Assembly (NCBI GenBank): GCA_904501765.1
Contig: CAJGCM010000005.1
Span: 1 to 47,595, forward strand
Origin: an uncultured Clostridia bacterium
Lineage (GTDB): Bacteria; Bacillota; Clostridia; Oscillospirales; CAG-272
Length of the DNA stretch: 47,595 bases
Direction: 5' to 3'
Below the pieces are notes generated by a model. That model was not told the DNA's origin and searched no databases. It saw nothing but the letters and a program-made list of their open reading frames with translations. This document shows, piece by piece, positions 25,093-30,982 of the stretch. Every line of letters begins with the position of its first letter. Within the stretch, counting starts at the first letter, position 1. Both the position numbers and the translations under genes were made by a program.

Positions 25093-25416
25093 ATGACGAC
25101 AAACACTAAAAGAATAGTAACAATCATAGGAATTGTAATATGTATCTTGATACTGTTTCTCATAGTATCAAACACATTTACGACAGAACCTACGACATCG
25201 AAGAAGAACGACAGCGTATATAACGTTGATCTTCAGACGGTAGTAGAAATACACTACAAACATGTAGAGAAAGGGGAAAAACTCGTATCTAATGTTAAGG
25301 CTGTGTACGAAGCGAAAACTGAAGGAATCATCATATATACGGTTCAATCGGACGACGGAATGATCGTAGACAGAGTCGCATTCGTGTTGGATGAATTATG
25401 GGAAGCATTGAAATGA
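25093..25416 (+). CDS. Membrane-anchored small protein (107 aa)
   Basis: An N-terminal anchor (TIIGIVICILILFLIVSNTF, about residues 11-30) is followed by a short linker and an ~75-residue soluble domain with VDLQTVVEIHYKHVEKGEKL and GMIVDRVAFVLDELWEAL, probably alpha/beta and outside the membrane by the positive-inside rule. Start ATG 25093 lies 9 nt after AGGAGG; frames that begin further upstream only read through the promoter motif. It is a single-gene unit with its own terminator. Function unknown. Confidence 0.65.
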   Translation: MTTNTKRIVTIIGIVICILILFLIVSNTFTTEPTTSKKNDSVYNVDLQTVVEIHYKHVEKGEKLVSNVKAVYEAKTEGIIIYTVQSDDGMIVDRVAFVLDELWEALK

Positions 25417-25428
25417 GAATATTACAAG

Positions 25429-25455
25429 GAATAGCACATGCTATTCTTTTTTTTT
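25429..25455 (+). terminator. Terminator of the 107-aa unit
   Basis: Perfect arms GAATAGC (25429-25435) and GCTATTC (25440-25446) with a 4-nt loop, then a run of nine T. Confidence 0.85.
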
Positions 25456-25483
25456 CGCAAAAAATACGTCGCCTATTATGAAA
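25454..25483 (+). promoter_or_regulatory. 30-bp promoter-like motif, copy 4
   Basis: Blocks TTCGCAAAAAATACG and TATTATGAAA, directly abutting the preceding T-run; 5' leader of ~23 nt to the next ATG. Confidence 0.75.
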
Positions 25484-25506
25484 AAATTATTATAAAGGAG
25501 AAACTT

Positions 25507-25755
25507 ATGGTTAATATTTTTAAAAGCACATGCAAAATCGCATCAAGCAAAACAGAGGTTGGAAAAGTGATATCCGCACTAATCGAGAACAATTGTGGGT
25601 CGGAACTATCGATTCGCATAGGAGTCGACGAGTCATATATCTATGAATTCATGGCCTCTGACAAGCAATATTACGCGATCGTAGATAAGCTTAAAGAAAT
25701 TATCAAAGTTTATTATAAAGATAATTTTGGAAAAGAACTATGCCGAGAGCCTTAA
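25507..25755 (+). CDS. Small soluble hypothetical protein (82 aa)
   Basis: MVNIFKSTCKIASSKTEVGK is followed by LIENNCGSELSIRIGVDESY and a helical end (VDKLKEIIKVYYKDNF). It is one of the few units here without a membrane helix. Start ATG 25507 has AAAGGAG 8 nt upstream. It shows weak helix-turn-helix character (SELSIRIGVDESYIYEFMAS), so DNA binding is possible but unproven. Confidence 0.6.
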   Translation: MVNIFKSTCKIASSKTEVGKVISALIENNCGSELSIRIGVDESYIYEFMASDKQYYAIVDKLKEIIKVYYKDNFGKELCREP

Positions 25756-25776
25756 TGGCCCTTGGTATTTTTCTTT

Positions 25777-25806
25777 TTCGCAAGATATACATCTCCTATT
25801 ATGAAG
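25777..25806 (+). promoter_or_regulatory. 30-bp promoter-like motif, copy 5
   Basis: Blocks TTCGCAAGATATACA and TATTATGAAG, after a T-rich tract; 32 nt before ATG 25839. Confidence 0.75.
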
Positions 25807-25838
25807 AAATAATTATAAATTTTAAGGAGGAATTTATC

Positions 25839-26015
25839 ATGTTAGAAATTATTGTATTCGCGATCACGTTCGCAGTGGTTAACACCATTATGGGATTTGC
25901 CGTATTGGCACTTATGATGACGAAACCATTTATGAAACGTTATCTGAAGAAGACATTTGAACTGACAAAAGATATCGAAAAAATTTGTGAAGAACTCGAA
26001 GAAGAGATAGATTAA
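25839..26015 (+). CDS. Small membrane protein (58 aa)
   Basis: One long hydrophobic helix (IVFAITFAVVNTIMGFAVLA) is followed by a basic patch (KRYLKK) and an acidic amphipathic tail (KDIEKICEELEEEID). AAGGAGG lies 8 nt upstream. The frame could be extended upstream only through the promoter motif, which I reject. Function unknown. Confidence 0.6.
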   Translation: MLEIIVFAITFAVVNTIMGFAVLALMMTKPFMKRYLKKTFELTKDIEKICEELEEEID

Positions 26016-26040
26016 GCTTCGGCTTACTCTATTTCTTTTC
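26005..26040 (+). terminator. UUCG-loop terminator
   Basis: AAGC-TTCG-GCTT hairpin at 26014-26025 with a T-rich tail, a shorter relative of the three UUCG terminators at 28.3-28.9 kb. Confidence 0.5.
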
Positions 26041-26067
26041 GCAGAAAATACATAGAGTATTATGAAA
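26038..26067 (+). promoter_or_regulatory. 30-bp promoter-like motif, copy 6
   Basis: Blocks TTCGCAGAAAATACA and TATTATGAAA, immediately followed by GGAGGAG and the 55-aa gene, giving the shortest leader of the set. Confidence 0.75.
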
Positions 26068-26079
26068 GGAGGAGATAGA

Positions 26080-26247
26080 ATGCTTATATTTACGATATTG
26101 ACATTAATATTAGTCTTGTTAATGTTGTTCACGGTGGTAACTATCGCAACGGTAGGCGCCGCAGGAATAATCATATGCGGAGACGTAATAGTATGTATGG
26201 TATTCATAGGATTAATCATTCGTTTCCTATGGAAAAGAAGAAGATGA
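26080..26247 (+). CDS. Small two-helix membrane protein (55 aa)
   Basis: Nearly all of it is hydrophobic (MLIFTILTLILVLLMLFTVV, then VGAAGIIICGDVIVCMVFIG), ending in RFLWKRRR. This is the size and shape of a phage toxin-like or holin-like peptide. The start at ATG 26080 follows AAAGGAGGAG. It ends in a 7-bp hairpin terminator that contains the stop codon. Function unknown. Confidence 0.6.
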   Translation: MLIFTILTLILVLLMLFTVVTIATVGAAGIIICGDVIVCMVFIGLIIRFLWKRRR

Positions 26248-26278
26248 GTCACGCCGGCTCATTTTCTTTTTATTTTTC
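26244..26278 (+). terminator. Terminator of the 55-aa unit
   Basis: Arms ATGAGTC (26244-26250) and GGCTCAT (26256-26262) with one G-U pair, then TTTCTTTTTATTTTT. Confidence 0.75.
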
Positions 26279-26281
26279 TAT

Positions 26282-26317
26282 TCTATTCTAGGTTAAAAAC
26301 TACTTAATCTAGATTAA
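26282..26317. promoter_or_regulatory. Second copy of the CTAG operator pair
   Basis: TATTCTAGG plus 11 bp, then the perfect palindrome TTAATCTAGATTAA (26304-26317). The same two elements, 10 bp apart, occur in the genetic switch at 24095-24126. Centres are 21 bp apart here and 20 bp there. This implies that the second regulator also acts on this site, 2.2 kb downstream. Confidence 0.6.
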
Positions 26318-26325
26318 AATTTACG

Positions 26326-26397
26326 CAAAAACCCGTACTCAGGTGACGGAAAACGATGTTATTTTTATATCGTAAAAAATCCCCGGGTGGGTTTTTT
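26326..26397 (+). ncRNA. Possible structured leader or small RNA ending in a terminator
   Basis: Pairings visible: ACCCG (26330-26334) with CGGGT (26384-26388), and ACGAT (26353-26357) with ATCGT (26369-26373). The latter arm overlaps a terminator-like AAAAAA-CCC/GGG-TTTTTT hairpin ending at 26397. These pairings could be exclusive, as in an attenuator. The stretch holds no convincing gene. No known RNA family was recognised. Confidence 0.3.
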
Positions 26398-26427
26398 CGA
26401 AAATACATTCTACGAAAGGAGGGCTAT

Positions 26428-26646
26428 ATGGAGTATTTAATAGGATACATAATAGGTGTAGTTACATACGCAATCATATCCACGGTAATGGAATTTGTTA
26501 GGAGTGTATGGGGCACATTGAATGTCGATCATTCGGACCCAGGAAAAGATGTCTATCGTATAGATATTGACGACTTAGACTGCTTGAACGTAAAAAAACG
26601 TGTAATTCTGCGAGTAAAGCATAGCGATAAGCATTCGCAGAAATAA
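26428..26646 (+). CDS. Small membrane protein (72 aa)
   Basis: MEYLIGYIIGVVTYAIISTV forms one N-terminal membrane helix, then a charged soluble tail (DPGKDVYRIDIDDLDCLNVK ... KHSDKHSQK). Start ATG 26428 follows AAAGGAGGG by 5 nt. A shortened, imperfect relative of the 30-bp motif (TTCGAAAATACATTC, TACGAAA) lies at 26396-26417. Motif copy 7 overlaps its last codons. Function unknown. Confidence 0.6.
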   Translation: MEYLIGYIIGVVTYAIISTVMEFVRSVWGTLNVDHSDPGKDVYRIDIDDLDCLNVKKRVILRVKHSDKHSQK

Positions 26647-26663
26647 CAGACTCTATTATGAAA
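26634..26663 (+). promoter_or_regulatory. 30-bp promoter-like motif, copy 7
   Basis: Blocks TTCGCAGAAATAACA and TATTATGAAA. It overlaps the 3' end of the 72-aa gene, so here there is no terminator in front of the motif. Confidence 0.7.
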
Positions 26664-26703
26664 CGTATTAAACGTTAAATATATTTTAATGGAGGAATGT
26701 CTT

Positions 26704-27081
26704 ATGACTACACTTGAAAAAACTATGTATGAGAGAGCTGAACAGCAATTTCGAAGCGCTGAAACGATGGACGCTGGTTCAGAAGATTGCACGAAAGCAA
26801 CGAACATCGCTAACTGCACGGTGGATCGATTGAACGAATTGCGAAAAATTAGACTTGAGGAAGCAAAGCTCGAACACGAGCGAGCAAAACTTAAGGCTGA
26901 AGAACGCGATCGTTTGGTTAAGAACATCATGACGGGCGTGACGTTCGGAGTCGGAGTGCTGGTAACAATTTGGGCGAATATCGATTCGAAGAAATTCGAA
27001 GGCGCGTTCACTCACACTACATCAGCAGGTCGACAGTCAGAGAGTAAACTCTTATCATTAATGGATAGAGTTAAAGTCTAA
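26704..27081 (+). CDS. Coiled-coil membrane protein, widespread phage family
   Basis: This 125-aa protein has a long charged coiled coil (NELRKIRLEEAKLEHERAKL ... KAEERDRLVK), then one membrane helix (NIMTGVTFGVGVLVTIWANI) and a C-terminal segment KKFEGAFTHTTSAGR. I recognise the arrangement of coiled coil, helix and KFEE-GxFTSxTxRG from a family common in Clostridia phages and mobile elements, function unknown. Start ATG 26704 (MTTLEKTM), with ATGGAGGAA upstream. Confidence 0.7.
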   Translation: MTTLEKTMYERAEQQFRSAETMDAGSEDCTKATNIANCTVDRLNELRKIRLEEAKLEHERAKLKAEERDRLVKNIMTGVTFGVGVLVTIWANIDSKKFEGAFTHTTSAGRQSESKLLSLMDRVKV

Positions 27082-27093
27082 TACGACCATAGG

Positions 27094-27124
27094 AGAGGTT
27101 ATGGAAACATAACCTCTTCTTTTT
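27094..27124 (+). terminator. Strong terminator of the coiled-coil unit
   Basis: Perfect 10-bp arms AGAGGTTATG (27094-27103) and CATAACCTCT (27108-27117) with a GAAA tetraloop, then TCTTTTTG. Confidence 0.9.
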
Positions 27125-27129
27125 GCTCG

Positions 27130-27159
27130 ATCGCGTGATATACACCCCCTATTATGAAA
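27130..27159 (+). promoter_or_regulatory. 30-bp promoter-like motif, copy 8
   Basis: Blocks ATCGCGTGATATACA and TATTATGAAA, a few bases after the strongest terminator of the region. Confidence 0.75.
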
Positions 27160-27187
27160 CTAATAGAAATTTTAGGGGGTATTTATC

Positions 27188-27325
27188 ATGAGAAAATTTT
27201 TATTGGTAATGTTAATAGGAATAGTATTAGCTATGGATATTTACGGAATTGCTAACGAAATCAATGCAAAATTCGAAATGAAAGATGCAAAGGATGAAGT
27301 GGCAACGGTCGTATATGTGGAGTAG
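27188..27325 (+). CDS. Small signal-anchor protein (45 aa)
   Basis: MRKFLLVMLIGIVLAMDIYG is a short Arg-Lys start followed by a hydrophobic helix, then a polar tail (NEINAKFEMKDAKDEVATVV). The ribosome site is AGGGGG. Its stop lies in the stem of a hairpin terminator. Secreted or membrane-anchored; function unknown. Confidence 0.55.
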   Translation: MRKFLLVMLIGIVLAMDIYGIANEINAKFEMKDAKDEVATVVYVE

Positions 27326-27349
27326 CTCGATGCTATTCCTTTTAATTTT
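27319..27349 (+). terminator. Terminator of the 45-aa unit
   Basis: Arms GGAGTAGC (27319-27326) and GCTATTCC (27332-27339) with one G-U pair, then TTTTAATTTT. Confidence 0.7.
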
Positions 27350-27361
27350 GAGGAGTTGATT

Positions 27362-27721
27362 ATGAGATACCATTTCGAAAAACCGTCCGTATACTTCTCC
27401 ATGTACGGAACTACGTATGCATGTGACCATCCAGTATACGATAAATGCACCCTCTATTGTATAGGTAACAAAGGTCTTGCAGTGATTCAGCAAAGATATG
27501 ACGTTGCGACAAAGCGTACGTGGTGGGGTGAAATCGATCCTTGGCTGACGGACACGTTATATTTACACGAGAAGTTCCAAGATTACTTCAGTGAACGGGC
27601 TGGCGAATGTATAGGCAGCCTGTATCCAACCGTTACGCTTCGTCAAATCATGTGGGCTCTAAAGCTGAAACCGGTGGCCAAACAGCGTTGGGAAACATGT
27701 TTTGATCGTCGTGATATTTGA
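27362..27721 (+). CDS. Conserved soluble phage protein (119 aa)
   Basis: It begins MRYHFEKPSVYFSMYGTTYA and contains GLAVIQQRYD, TWWGEIDPWLTDTLYLHEKF and TVTLRQIMWALKLKP. I recognise a highly conserved family in Clostridia phages and conjugative elements with no assigned function. Start ATG 27362 lies 8 nt after GAGGAG. It has no motif copy of its own upstream, so read-through from the preceding unit may be needed. Confidence 0.7.
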   Translation: MRYHFEKPSVYFSMYGTTYACDHPVYDKCTLYCIGNKGLAVIQQRYDVATKRTWWGEIDPWLTDTLYLHEKFQDYFSERAGECIGSLYPTVTLRQIMWALKLKPVAKQRWETCFDRRDI

Positions 27722-27751
27722 TTCGCGATAATTACATCCTCCTTTGTGAAA
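27722..27751 (+). promoter_or_regulatory. 30-bp promoter-like motif, copy 9
   Basis: Blocks TTCGCGATAATTACA and CTTTGTGAAA, starting on the base after the upstream stop codon. Confidence 0.75.
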
Positions 27752-27778
27752 TAAACTTATATTTGAGGAGGAACAAAC

Positions 27779-27976
27779 ATGTTCAAAACATTAAGATTGG
27801 TTCACAAACTGTACCACTGTAAAACTTGCACGGCGATCAGATGGCTCGAATGCGGAGCTATACAGAAAGACGTAAACAGAAGAATCAGAGTATTAGAATG
27901 CGAACTTCGTAATAATGAACAGGAGTTAAACGAACTTAAATTATTAAGAAAATATATGAAGGAATGGCCTAGATAA
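27779..27976 (+). CDS. Small basic protein with Cys pairs (65 aa)
   Basis: It has YHCKTCTAIRWLECGA near the N-terminus (a CxxC plus a further Cys) and a C-terminal coiled coil (RRIRVLECELRNNEQELNEL). GAGGAGG lies 8 nt upstream. It may bind a metal or form disulfide-linked dimers. It ends at a terminator. Function unknown. Confidence 0.6.
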   Translation: MFKTLRLVHKLYHCKTCTAIRWLECGAIQKDVNRRIRVLECELRNNEQELNELKLLRKYMKEWPR

Positions 27977-27994
27977 TTAGGCCTTTTCTTTTCC
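27964..27994 (+). terminator. Terminator of the 65-aa unit
   Basis: GGCCT (27966-27970) and AGGCC (27979-27983), extendable with A-T pairs, then TTTTCTTTTCC. Confidence 0.65.
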
Positions 27995-28024
27995 TCCGCA
28001 AGATTTACATGCGCTTATATGACA
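27995..28024 (+). promoter_or_regulatory. 30-bp promoter-like motif, copy 10
   Basis: Blocks TCCGCAAGATTTACA and TTATATGACA, the most diverged 3' block of the set. Confidence 0.7.
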
Positions 28025-28049
28025 AATAAATCATATGGAGGTTTTTACT

Positions 28050-28277
28050 ATGAAAAAAGAAACATTAATAATCATTAGCGAAGCAATCGGAGAAGCTCTT
28101 ATCGGAGCTAGTCTCGGAGTGGCATTGTCGAAGGCATTACCTAGTACTAACAAGCTTGAGAAAGCGGTGTTATTTACAGGTAGCGCATTGACGGCATTTA
28201 CCATCGGAAGAACATTCGGTAAAGAGGTATTCGAGCTTTCGAATGAATATTTAGACACGAACATCATGGTTAAATAA
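28050..28277 (+). CDS. Small glycine/alanine-rich membrane protein (75 aa)
   Basis: MKKETLIIISEAIGEALIGA leads into GASLGVALSKALPSTNKLEK and VLFTGSALTAFTIGRTFGKE, two short small-residue-rich helices resembling membrane or glycine-zipper helices. I chose ATG 28050 after ATGGAGG, rather than the ATG at 28035 that is part of the ribosome site. Function unknown. Confidence 0.6.
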   Translation: MKKETLIIISEAIGEALIGASLGVALSKALPSTNKLEKAVLFTGSALTAFTIGRTFGKEVFELSNEYLDTNIMVK

Positions 28278-28291
28278 CTATATGTTAAGGA

Positions 28292-28320
28292 AAAGATTGA
28301 GCTTCGGCTCTTTCTTTTTC
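28292..28320 (+). terminator. UUCG terminator, copy A
   Basis: GAGC-TTCG-GCTC (28299-28310), then TTTCTTTTTC. It is identical in core to copies B and C. Confidence 0.75.
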
Positions 28321-28347
28321 GCAAAATTTACAAGCTCCTTTATGAAA
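28318..28347 (+). promoter_or_regulatory. 30-bp promoter-like motif, copy 11
   Basis: Blocks TTCGCAAAATTTACA and CTTTATGAAA; with the terminator and leader around it, it is almost identical to the next intergenic region. Confidence 0.8.
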
Positions 28348-28376
28348 AAATTTATTTATTTTAAAGGAGATTTATT

Positions 28377-28613
28377 ATGAAAAAATATTTTAAAAAGATG
28401 AGAAAGAACGAATTGATAGATGTTATAGTGTCATCGAGCACTGCCCTGATATGGGTATGTATATGGAAAGCACTTAGCTATCTGTCACAATACGTAAATG
28501 CTGATTACAAAACAAAAATCGCATTGTGTATAGTGGGAGTAATAGCGGGCGCACTCGCATTCATATCTAGTACGATGCTAGTGCCGAAAATGATATATGA
28601 AATGACAGATTGA
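28377..28613 (+). CDS. Two-helix membrane protein (78 aa)
   Basis: A basic start (MKKYFKKMRKNELIDVIVSS) is followed by SSTALIWVCIWKALSYLSQY and IALCIVGVIAGALAFISSTM, two membrane helices separated by a polar loop; both ends are predicted inside. The ribosome site is AAAGGAG. The stop codon is part of the following terminator stem. Function unknown. Confidence 0.6.
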   Translation: MKKYFKKMRKNELIDVIVSSSTALIWVCIWKALSYLSQYVNADYKTKIALCIVGVIAGALAFISSTMLVPKMIYEMTD

Positions 28614-28633
28614 GCTTCGGCTCTTTCTTTTTC
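28605..28633 (+). terminator. UUCG terminator, copy B
   Basis: GAGC-TTCG-GCTC (28612-28623), then TTTCTTTTTC; the TGA stop provides its first bases. Confidence 0.75.
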
Positions 28634-28660
28634 GCAAAATTTACATCCTCCTTTATGAAA
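28631..28660 (+). promoter_or_regulatory. 30-bp promoter-like motif, copy 12
   Basis: Blocks TTCGCAAAATTTACA and CTTTATGAAA, differing from copy 11 only in the loose central bases. Confidence 0.8.
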
Positions 28661-28689
28661 AAATATTTATTTTAAAGGAGATTTTTAAA

Positions 28690-28920
28690 ATGGAACACAT
28701 GAACGAATTAACAACAAAAGTGAACGGAAGCATTGATAAGCTTATGGGAGCTCTTACTGAGGAATTACAGTTCAAATCGATCAAAGACATGACGGTCGAA
28801 GAATTCGAATTGCTCAAAACGACTCTTGAACTCGTCGATTCTTTCAAACAACTTATTGAGAGTTACACGAAAACATTAGCGGAACTCGACGGCAAAATAA
28901 ACAAAACAACAGAAGATTGA
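28690..28920 (+). CDS. Small acidic helical protein (76 aa)
   Basis: MEHMNELTTKVNGSIDKLMG and EEFELLKTTLELVDSFKQLI form long amphipathic helices without a membrane segment; coiled-coil dimer likely. The ribosome site is AAAGGAG. Related phages encode short proteins of this type annotated only as hypothetical. It ends in UUCG terminator copy C. Confidence 0.6.
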   Translation: MEHMNELTTKVNGSIDKLMGALTEELQFKSIKDMTVEEFELLKTTLELVDSFKQLIESYTKTLAELDGKINKTTED

Positions 28921-28940
28921 GCTTCGGCTCTTTCTTTTTC
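28912..28940 (+). terminator. UUCG terminator, copy C
   Basis: GAGC-TTCG-GCTC (28919-28930), then TTTCTTTTTC. Confidence 0.75.
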
Positions 28941-28944
28941 CCGA

Positions 28945-28974
28945 TCCGCGAAAAATACATGGTGTATTATGAAA
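28945..28974 (+). promoter_or_regulatory. 30-bp promoter-like motif, copy 13 (before the tRNA-like element)
   Basis: Blocks TCCGCGAAAAATACA and TATTATGAAA. The tRNA-like element starts 8 nt after it, which places an expected transcription start close to the RNA 5' end and supports a promoter role. Confidence 0.75.
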
Positions 28975-28982
28975 GGGTAATA

Positions 28983-29053
28983 TGACTTTTAGCTCAGGTG
29001 GTAGAGCAACACTATAATAGTGTAGGTCACGGGTTCGAATCCCGTAAGGTAAT
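28983..29053 (+). tRNA. Degenerate tRNA-like element (anticodon not assignable)
   Basis: Clear parts: D-arm GCTCAGGTGGTAGAGC (28992-29007) and T-arm ACGGG-TTCGAAT-CCCGT (29029-29045). The acceptor TGACTTT/AAGGTAA pairs with one G-A mismatch at position 2-71. The anticodon arm is only 15 nt (ACACT-ATAAT-AGTGT), two short of the normal 17; read as 4+7+4 the loop lacks U33. No CCA is encoded. It is either a decayed tRNA or an RNA keeping tRNA shape for another purpose. Confidence 0.6.
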
Positions 29054-29104
29054 TAGCCTTTTACTTTTATATTTTGCTACTTTTAGTGAAAGGAGAGGGG
29101 TAAA

Positions 29105-29866
29105 ATGAACAATTTATTGCACGCTTCCAAGCTATTTCTGAAACGAAATTCTTCGACCATTTTAACGTGTATTGGCGCGGCAGGCGTAGTTGGAACTTCG
29201 GTGTTAGCAGTAAAAGCTACTCCGAAAGCAGTCGCGTTATTAGAAATGGCTAAAGAAGAGAAAGGCGAGGATCTCACAGCATTAGAGATAGTCCAGACCG
29301 CAGGACCGTCTTATATCCCGGCTTTAATTGTAGGCGCATCTACCATCGCTTGCATATTTAGCGCAAATGCGTTGAATAAACGACAACAAGCGGCACTTAT
29401 GAGCGCTTATGCGTTGATGGATAGCTCATACAAAGAATACAGAGCTAAAGTCGAAGAGCTGTATGGCGAGGAAACTGGAGCCCAAGTGCGTGCGGAAATC
29501 GCGAAGGATCATATCAACGAGGCGGATATTCCGGAGGAAGACGACGGAAAAGAGTTATTCTACGACTATTTCTCCGGCAGGTATTTTCGAGCCAAAATTG
29601 AAACGGTCCAGCGCGCAGAGTATAATCTGAACCGTAGTTTGTCCACAAGGGATTATGCGTACCTGAACGAGTTCTATGATGACTTGGACCTTGAGCCGCT
29701 AGAGACTGGATGGGCATACGGATGGACCAAAGCTATAAATCTCGAACGTCATTGGCAGGAGTGGGTAGACTTCGTACATGAAAAGACAGTTACCGATGAT
29801 GGCCTTGAGGTTTATATTCTCAAAATGCATGGCGAGCCAACGTTATATTTCGAAAATTATTACTAA
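29105..29866 (+). CDS. DUF6353-like phage membrane protein, paralogue 1
   Basis: This 253-aa protein has two N-terminal membrane helices (ILTCIGAAGVVGTSVLAVKA and YIPALIVGASTIACIFSANA) separated by a Lys/Glu-rich loop that contains KATPKAVALLEMAKEEKG. A coiled segment (YKEYRAKVEELYGEETGAQV) follows, then a soluble C-terminal domain with FYDYFSGRYFRAKIETVQRA, YAYLNEFYDDLDLEPLETGW and YGWT. The plan is shared with the genes at 30134 and 32131. I match it by pattern to DUF6353, a family of unknown function in Clostridia phages. The soluble domain is probably cytoplasmic. Confidence 0.75.
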   Translation: MNNLLHASKLFLKRNSSTILTCIGAAGVVGTSVLAVKATPKAVALLEMAKEEKGEDLTALEIVQTAGPSYIPALIVGASTIACIFSANALNKRQQAALMSAYALMDSSYKEYRAKVEELYGEETGAQVRAEIAKDHINEADIPEEDDGKELFYDYFSGRYFRAKIETVQRAEYNLNRSLSTRDYAYLNEFYDDLDLEPLETGWAYGWTKAINLERHWQEWVDFVHEKTVTDDGLEVYILKMHGEPTLYFENYY

Positions 29867-29895
29867 CCGCAAAAAATACATGGCCTTATATGAAA
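29866..29895 (+). promoter_or_regulatory. 30-bp promoter-like motif, copy 14
   Basis: Blocks ACCGCAAAAAATACA and TTATATGAAA; the first base is the last base of the upstream stop codon. Confidence 0.75.
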
Positions 29896-29905
29896 GGAGG
29901 CGATT

Positions 29906-30082
29906 ATGATGACTAAGAAAATTGATTTCAAAAACATCGACCTTAAGAAAGTGGGGAGTATCCTTGCCATTGGAGTAGCAGCAGTTAGTGCTATCGTCAA
30001 TGAGGTTGCTTGCCAGAAAGAGAAGGCGGAACTTGAAGAATTAAAAAAATCAGTCGAGATCCTTAAAGGGAAGAAGTCCTAA
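29906..30082 (+). CDS. Small membrane/coiled-coil protein (58 aa)
   Basis: MMTKKIDFKNIDLKKVGSIL leads into a helix LAIGVAAVSAIVNEVA and then a coiled coil (CQKEKAELEELKKSVEILKG). AAAGGAGG lies 5 nt before ATG 29906. A hairpin terminator that includes the stop codon follows. It stands between two DUF6353-like genes and may be a partner of them; that is inference from position. Confidence 0.6.
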   Translation: MMTKKIDFKNIDLKKVGSILAIGVAAVSAIVNEVACQKEKAELEELKKSVEILKGKKS

Positions 30083-30103
30083 TATGGGGCTTCTTTCTTT
30101 TTT
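30071..30103 (+). terminator. Terminator of the 58-aa unit
   Basis: AAGAAGTCC (30071-30079) pairs with GGGCTTCTT (ending 30095) with one G-U, then TCTTTTTT. Confidence 0.75.
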
Positions 30104-30133
30104 ATATTTGTTCACGATAGGAGGAGAACAGAC

Positions 30134-30910
30134 ATGAACAAAATAAACGTGGCTGGAATATTCAAAACTGTAAAAAACCTAGCCATAGAACACAGCCCCG
30201 AAATCTTAACCGGGATCGGCATAGCGGGGATGATTACAACTACTTGCCTTGCTGTAAAAGCGACACCGAAAGCTTTGCAACTCATTGAGGCAAAGAAAGA
30301 AGAGATGGGTGTAGACAAATTAACGCCTGTCGAAACGGTGAAAACTGCATGGAAACCTTATGTTCCGGCGGTAATTACGTGCGTAGCTTCCGTAGGCTGC
30401 ATTATCGGCGCAACTTCGGTCAACCTTCGCAGAAACGCCGCTTTAGCAACTGCTTATAAACTTTCCGAAACGGCACTAACGGAATACAAAGAAAAAGCGG
30501 TCGAAGTTGTGGGCGAAAAAAAAGAACAGGCTATCCGAGAAAAAATCGCAGAAGACAACATTAAACAAAACCCTGTAAGTAAGAACGAAGTATTCATCAC
30601 AGGCAAAGGCGAAACATTATTTCTCGAACCTTTGTCTAAAAGATATTTCAAATCGGACATCGATTATATACGAAAAGCCGAGAACATGCTCAACAAGCAG
30701 ATGCTGCATGATATTACCGGTTATGTATCATTAAGTGAATTATACGACGAGATAGGCCTCGACCATACTGGGGTCAGCGATGAAATAGGTTGGAATGTCA
30801 ATAACCTTATAGATATCGAATTCCATGCGGCATTGACGGAGGACGAAAAACCTTGTATAGCCCTCGACTATCAAAACAGTCCGAAGTATAAGTACTACGA
30901 ACTAATGTAG
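30134..30910 (+). CDS. DUF6353-like phage membrane protein, paralogue 2
   Basis: This 258-aa protein is co-linear with the gene at 29105: helix 1 ILTGIGIAGMITTTCLAVKA, then KATPKALQLIEAKKEEMG, helix 2 YVPAVITCVASVGCIIGATS, coiled segment LTEYKEKAVEVVGEKKEQAI, and C-terminal FLEPLSKRYFKSDIDYIRKA, YVSLSELYDEIGL and EIGWN. There is no terminator immediately after; motif copy 15 begins at the stop. Function unknown. Confidence 0.75.
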   Translation: MNKINVAGIFKTVKNLAIEHSPEILTGIGIAGMITTTCLAVKATPKALQLIEAKKEEMGVDKLTPVETVKTAWKPYVPAVITCVASVGCIIGATSVNLRRNAALATAYKLSETALTEYKEKAVEVVGEKKEQAIREKIAEDNIKQNPVSKNEVFITGKGETLFLEPLSKRYFKSDIDYIRKAENMLNKQMLHDITGYVSLSELYDEIGLDHTGVSDEIGWNVNNLIDIEFHAALTEDEKPCIALDYQNSPKYKYYELM

Positions 30911-30940
30911 TTCGCAAAAAATACACACGATATTATGAGA
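30911..30940 (+). promoter_or_regulatory. 30-bp promoter-like motif, copy 15
   Basis: Blocks TTCGCAAAAAATACA and TATTATGAGA; starts directly after the upstream stop and precedes the 99-aa gene. Confidence 0.7.
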
Positions 30941-30982
30941 AGCAATTCTTAAATTATTTATATTTTGAAAGGAAACACAAAT

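Noticed and set aside
26356..26427. N-terminal extension of the 72-aa gene (MLFLYRKK...)
   Set aside because: It would translate through the hairpin terminator and the truncated motif; the ATG at 26428 has a strong AAAGGAGGG site. Similar extensions of the genes at 25093, 25507 and 25839 are rejected for the same reason.
28983..29053. A functional tRNA with an assigned amino acid
   Set aside because: The anticodon arm is two bases short and the loop lacks U33, so no anticodon can be read with confidence.
25037..30940. CRISPR array
   Set aside because: The repeats are 30 bp, but the distances between copies range from about 300 bp to over 1 kb and are filled with genes, with no spacers and no cas genes.
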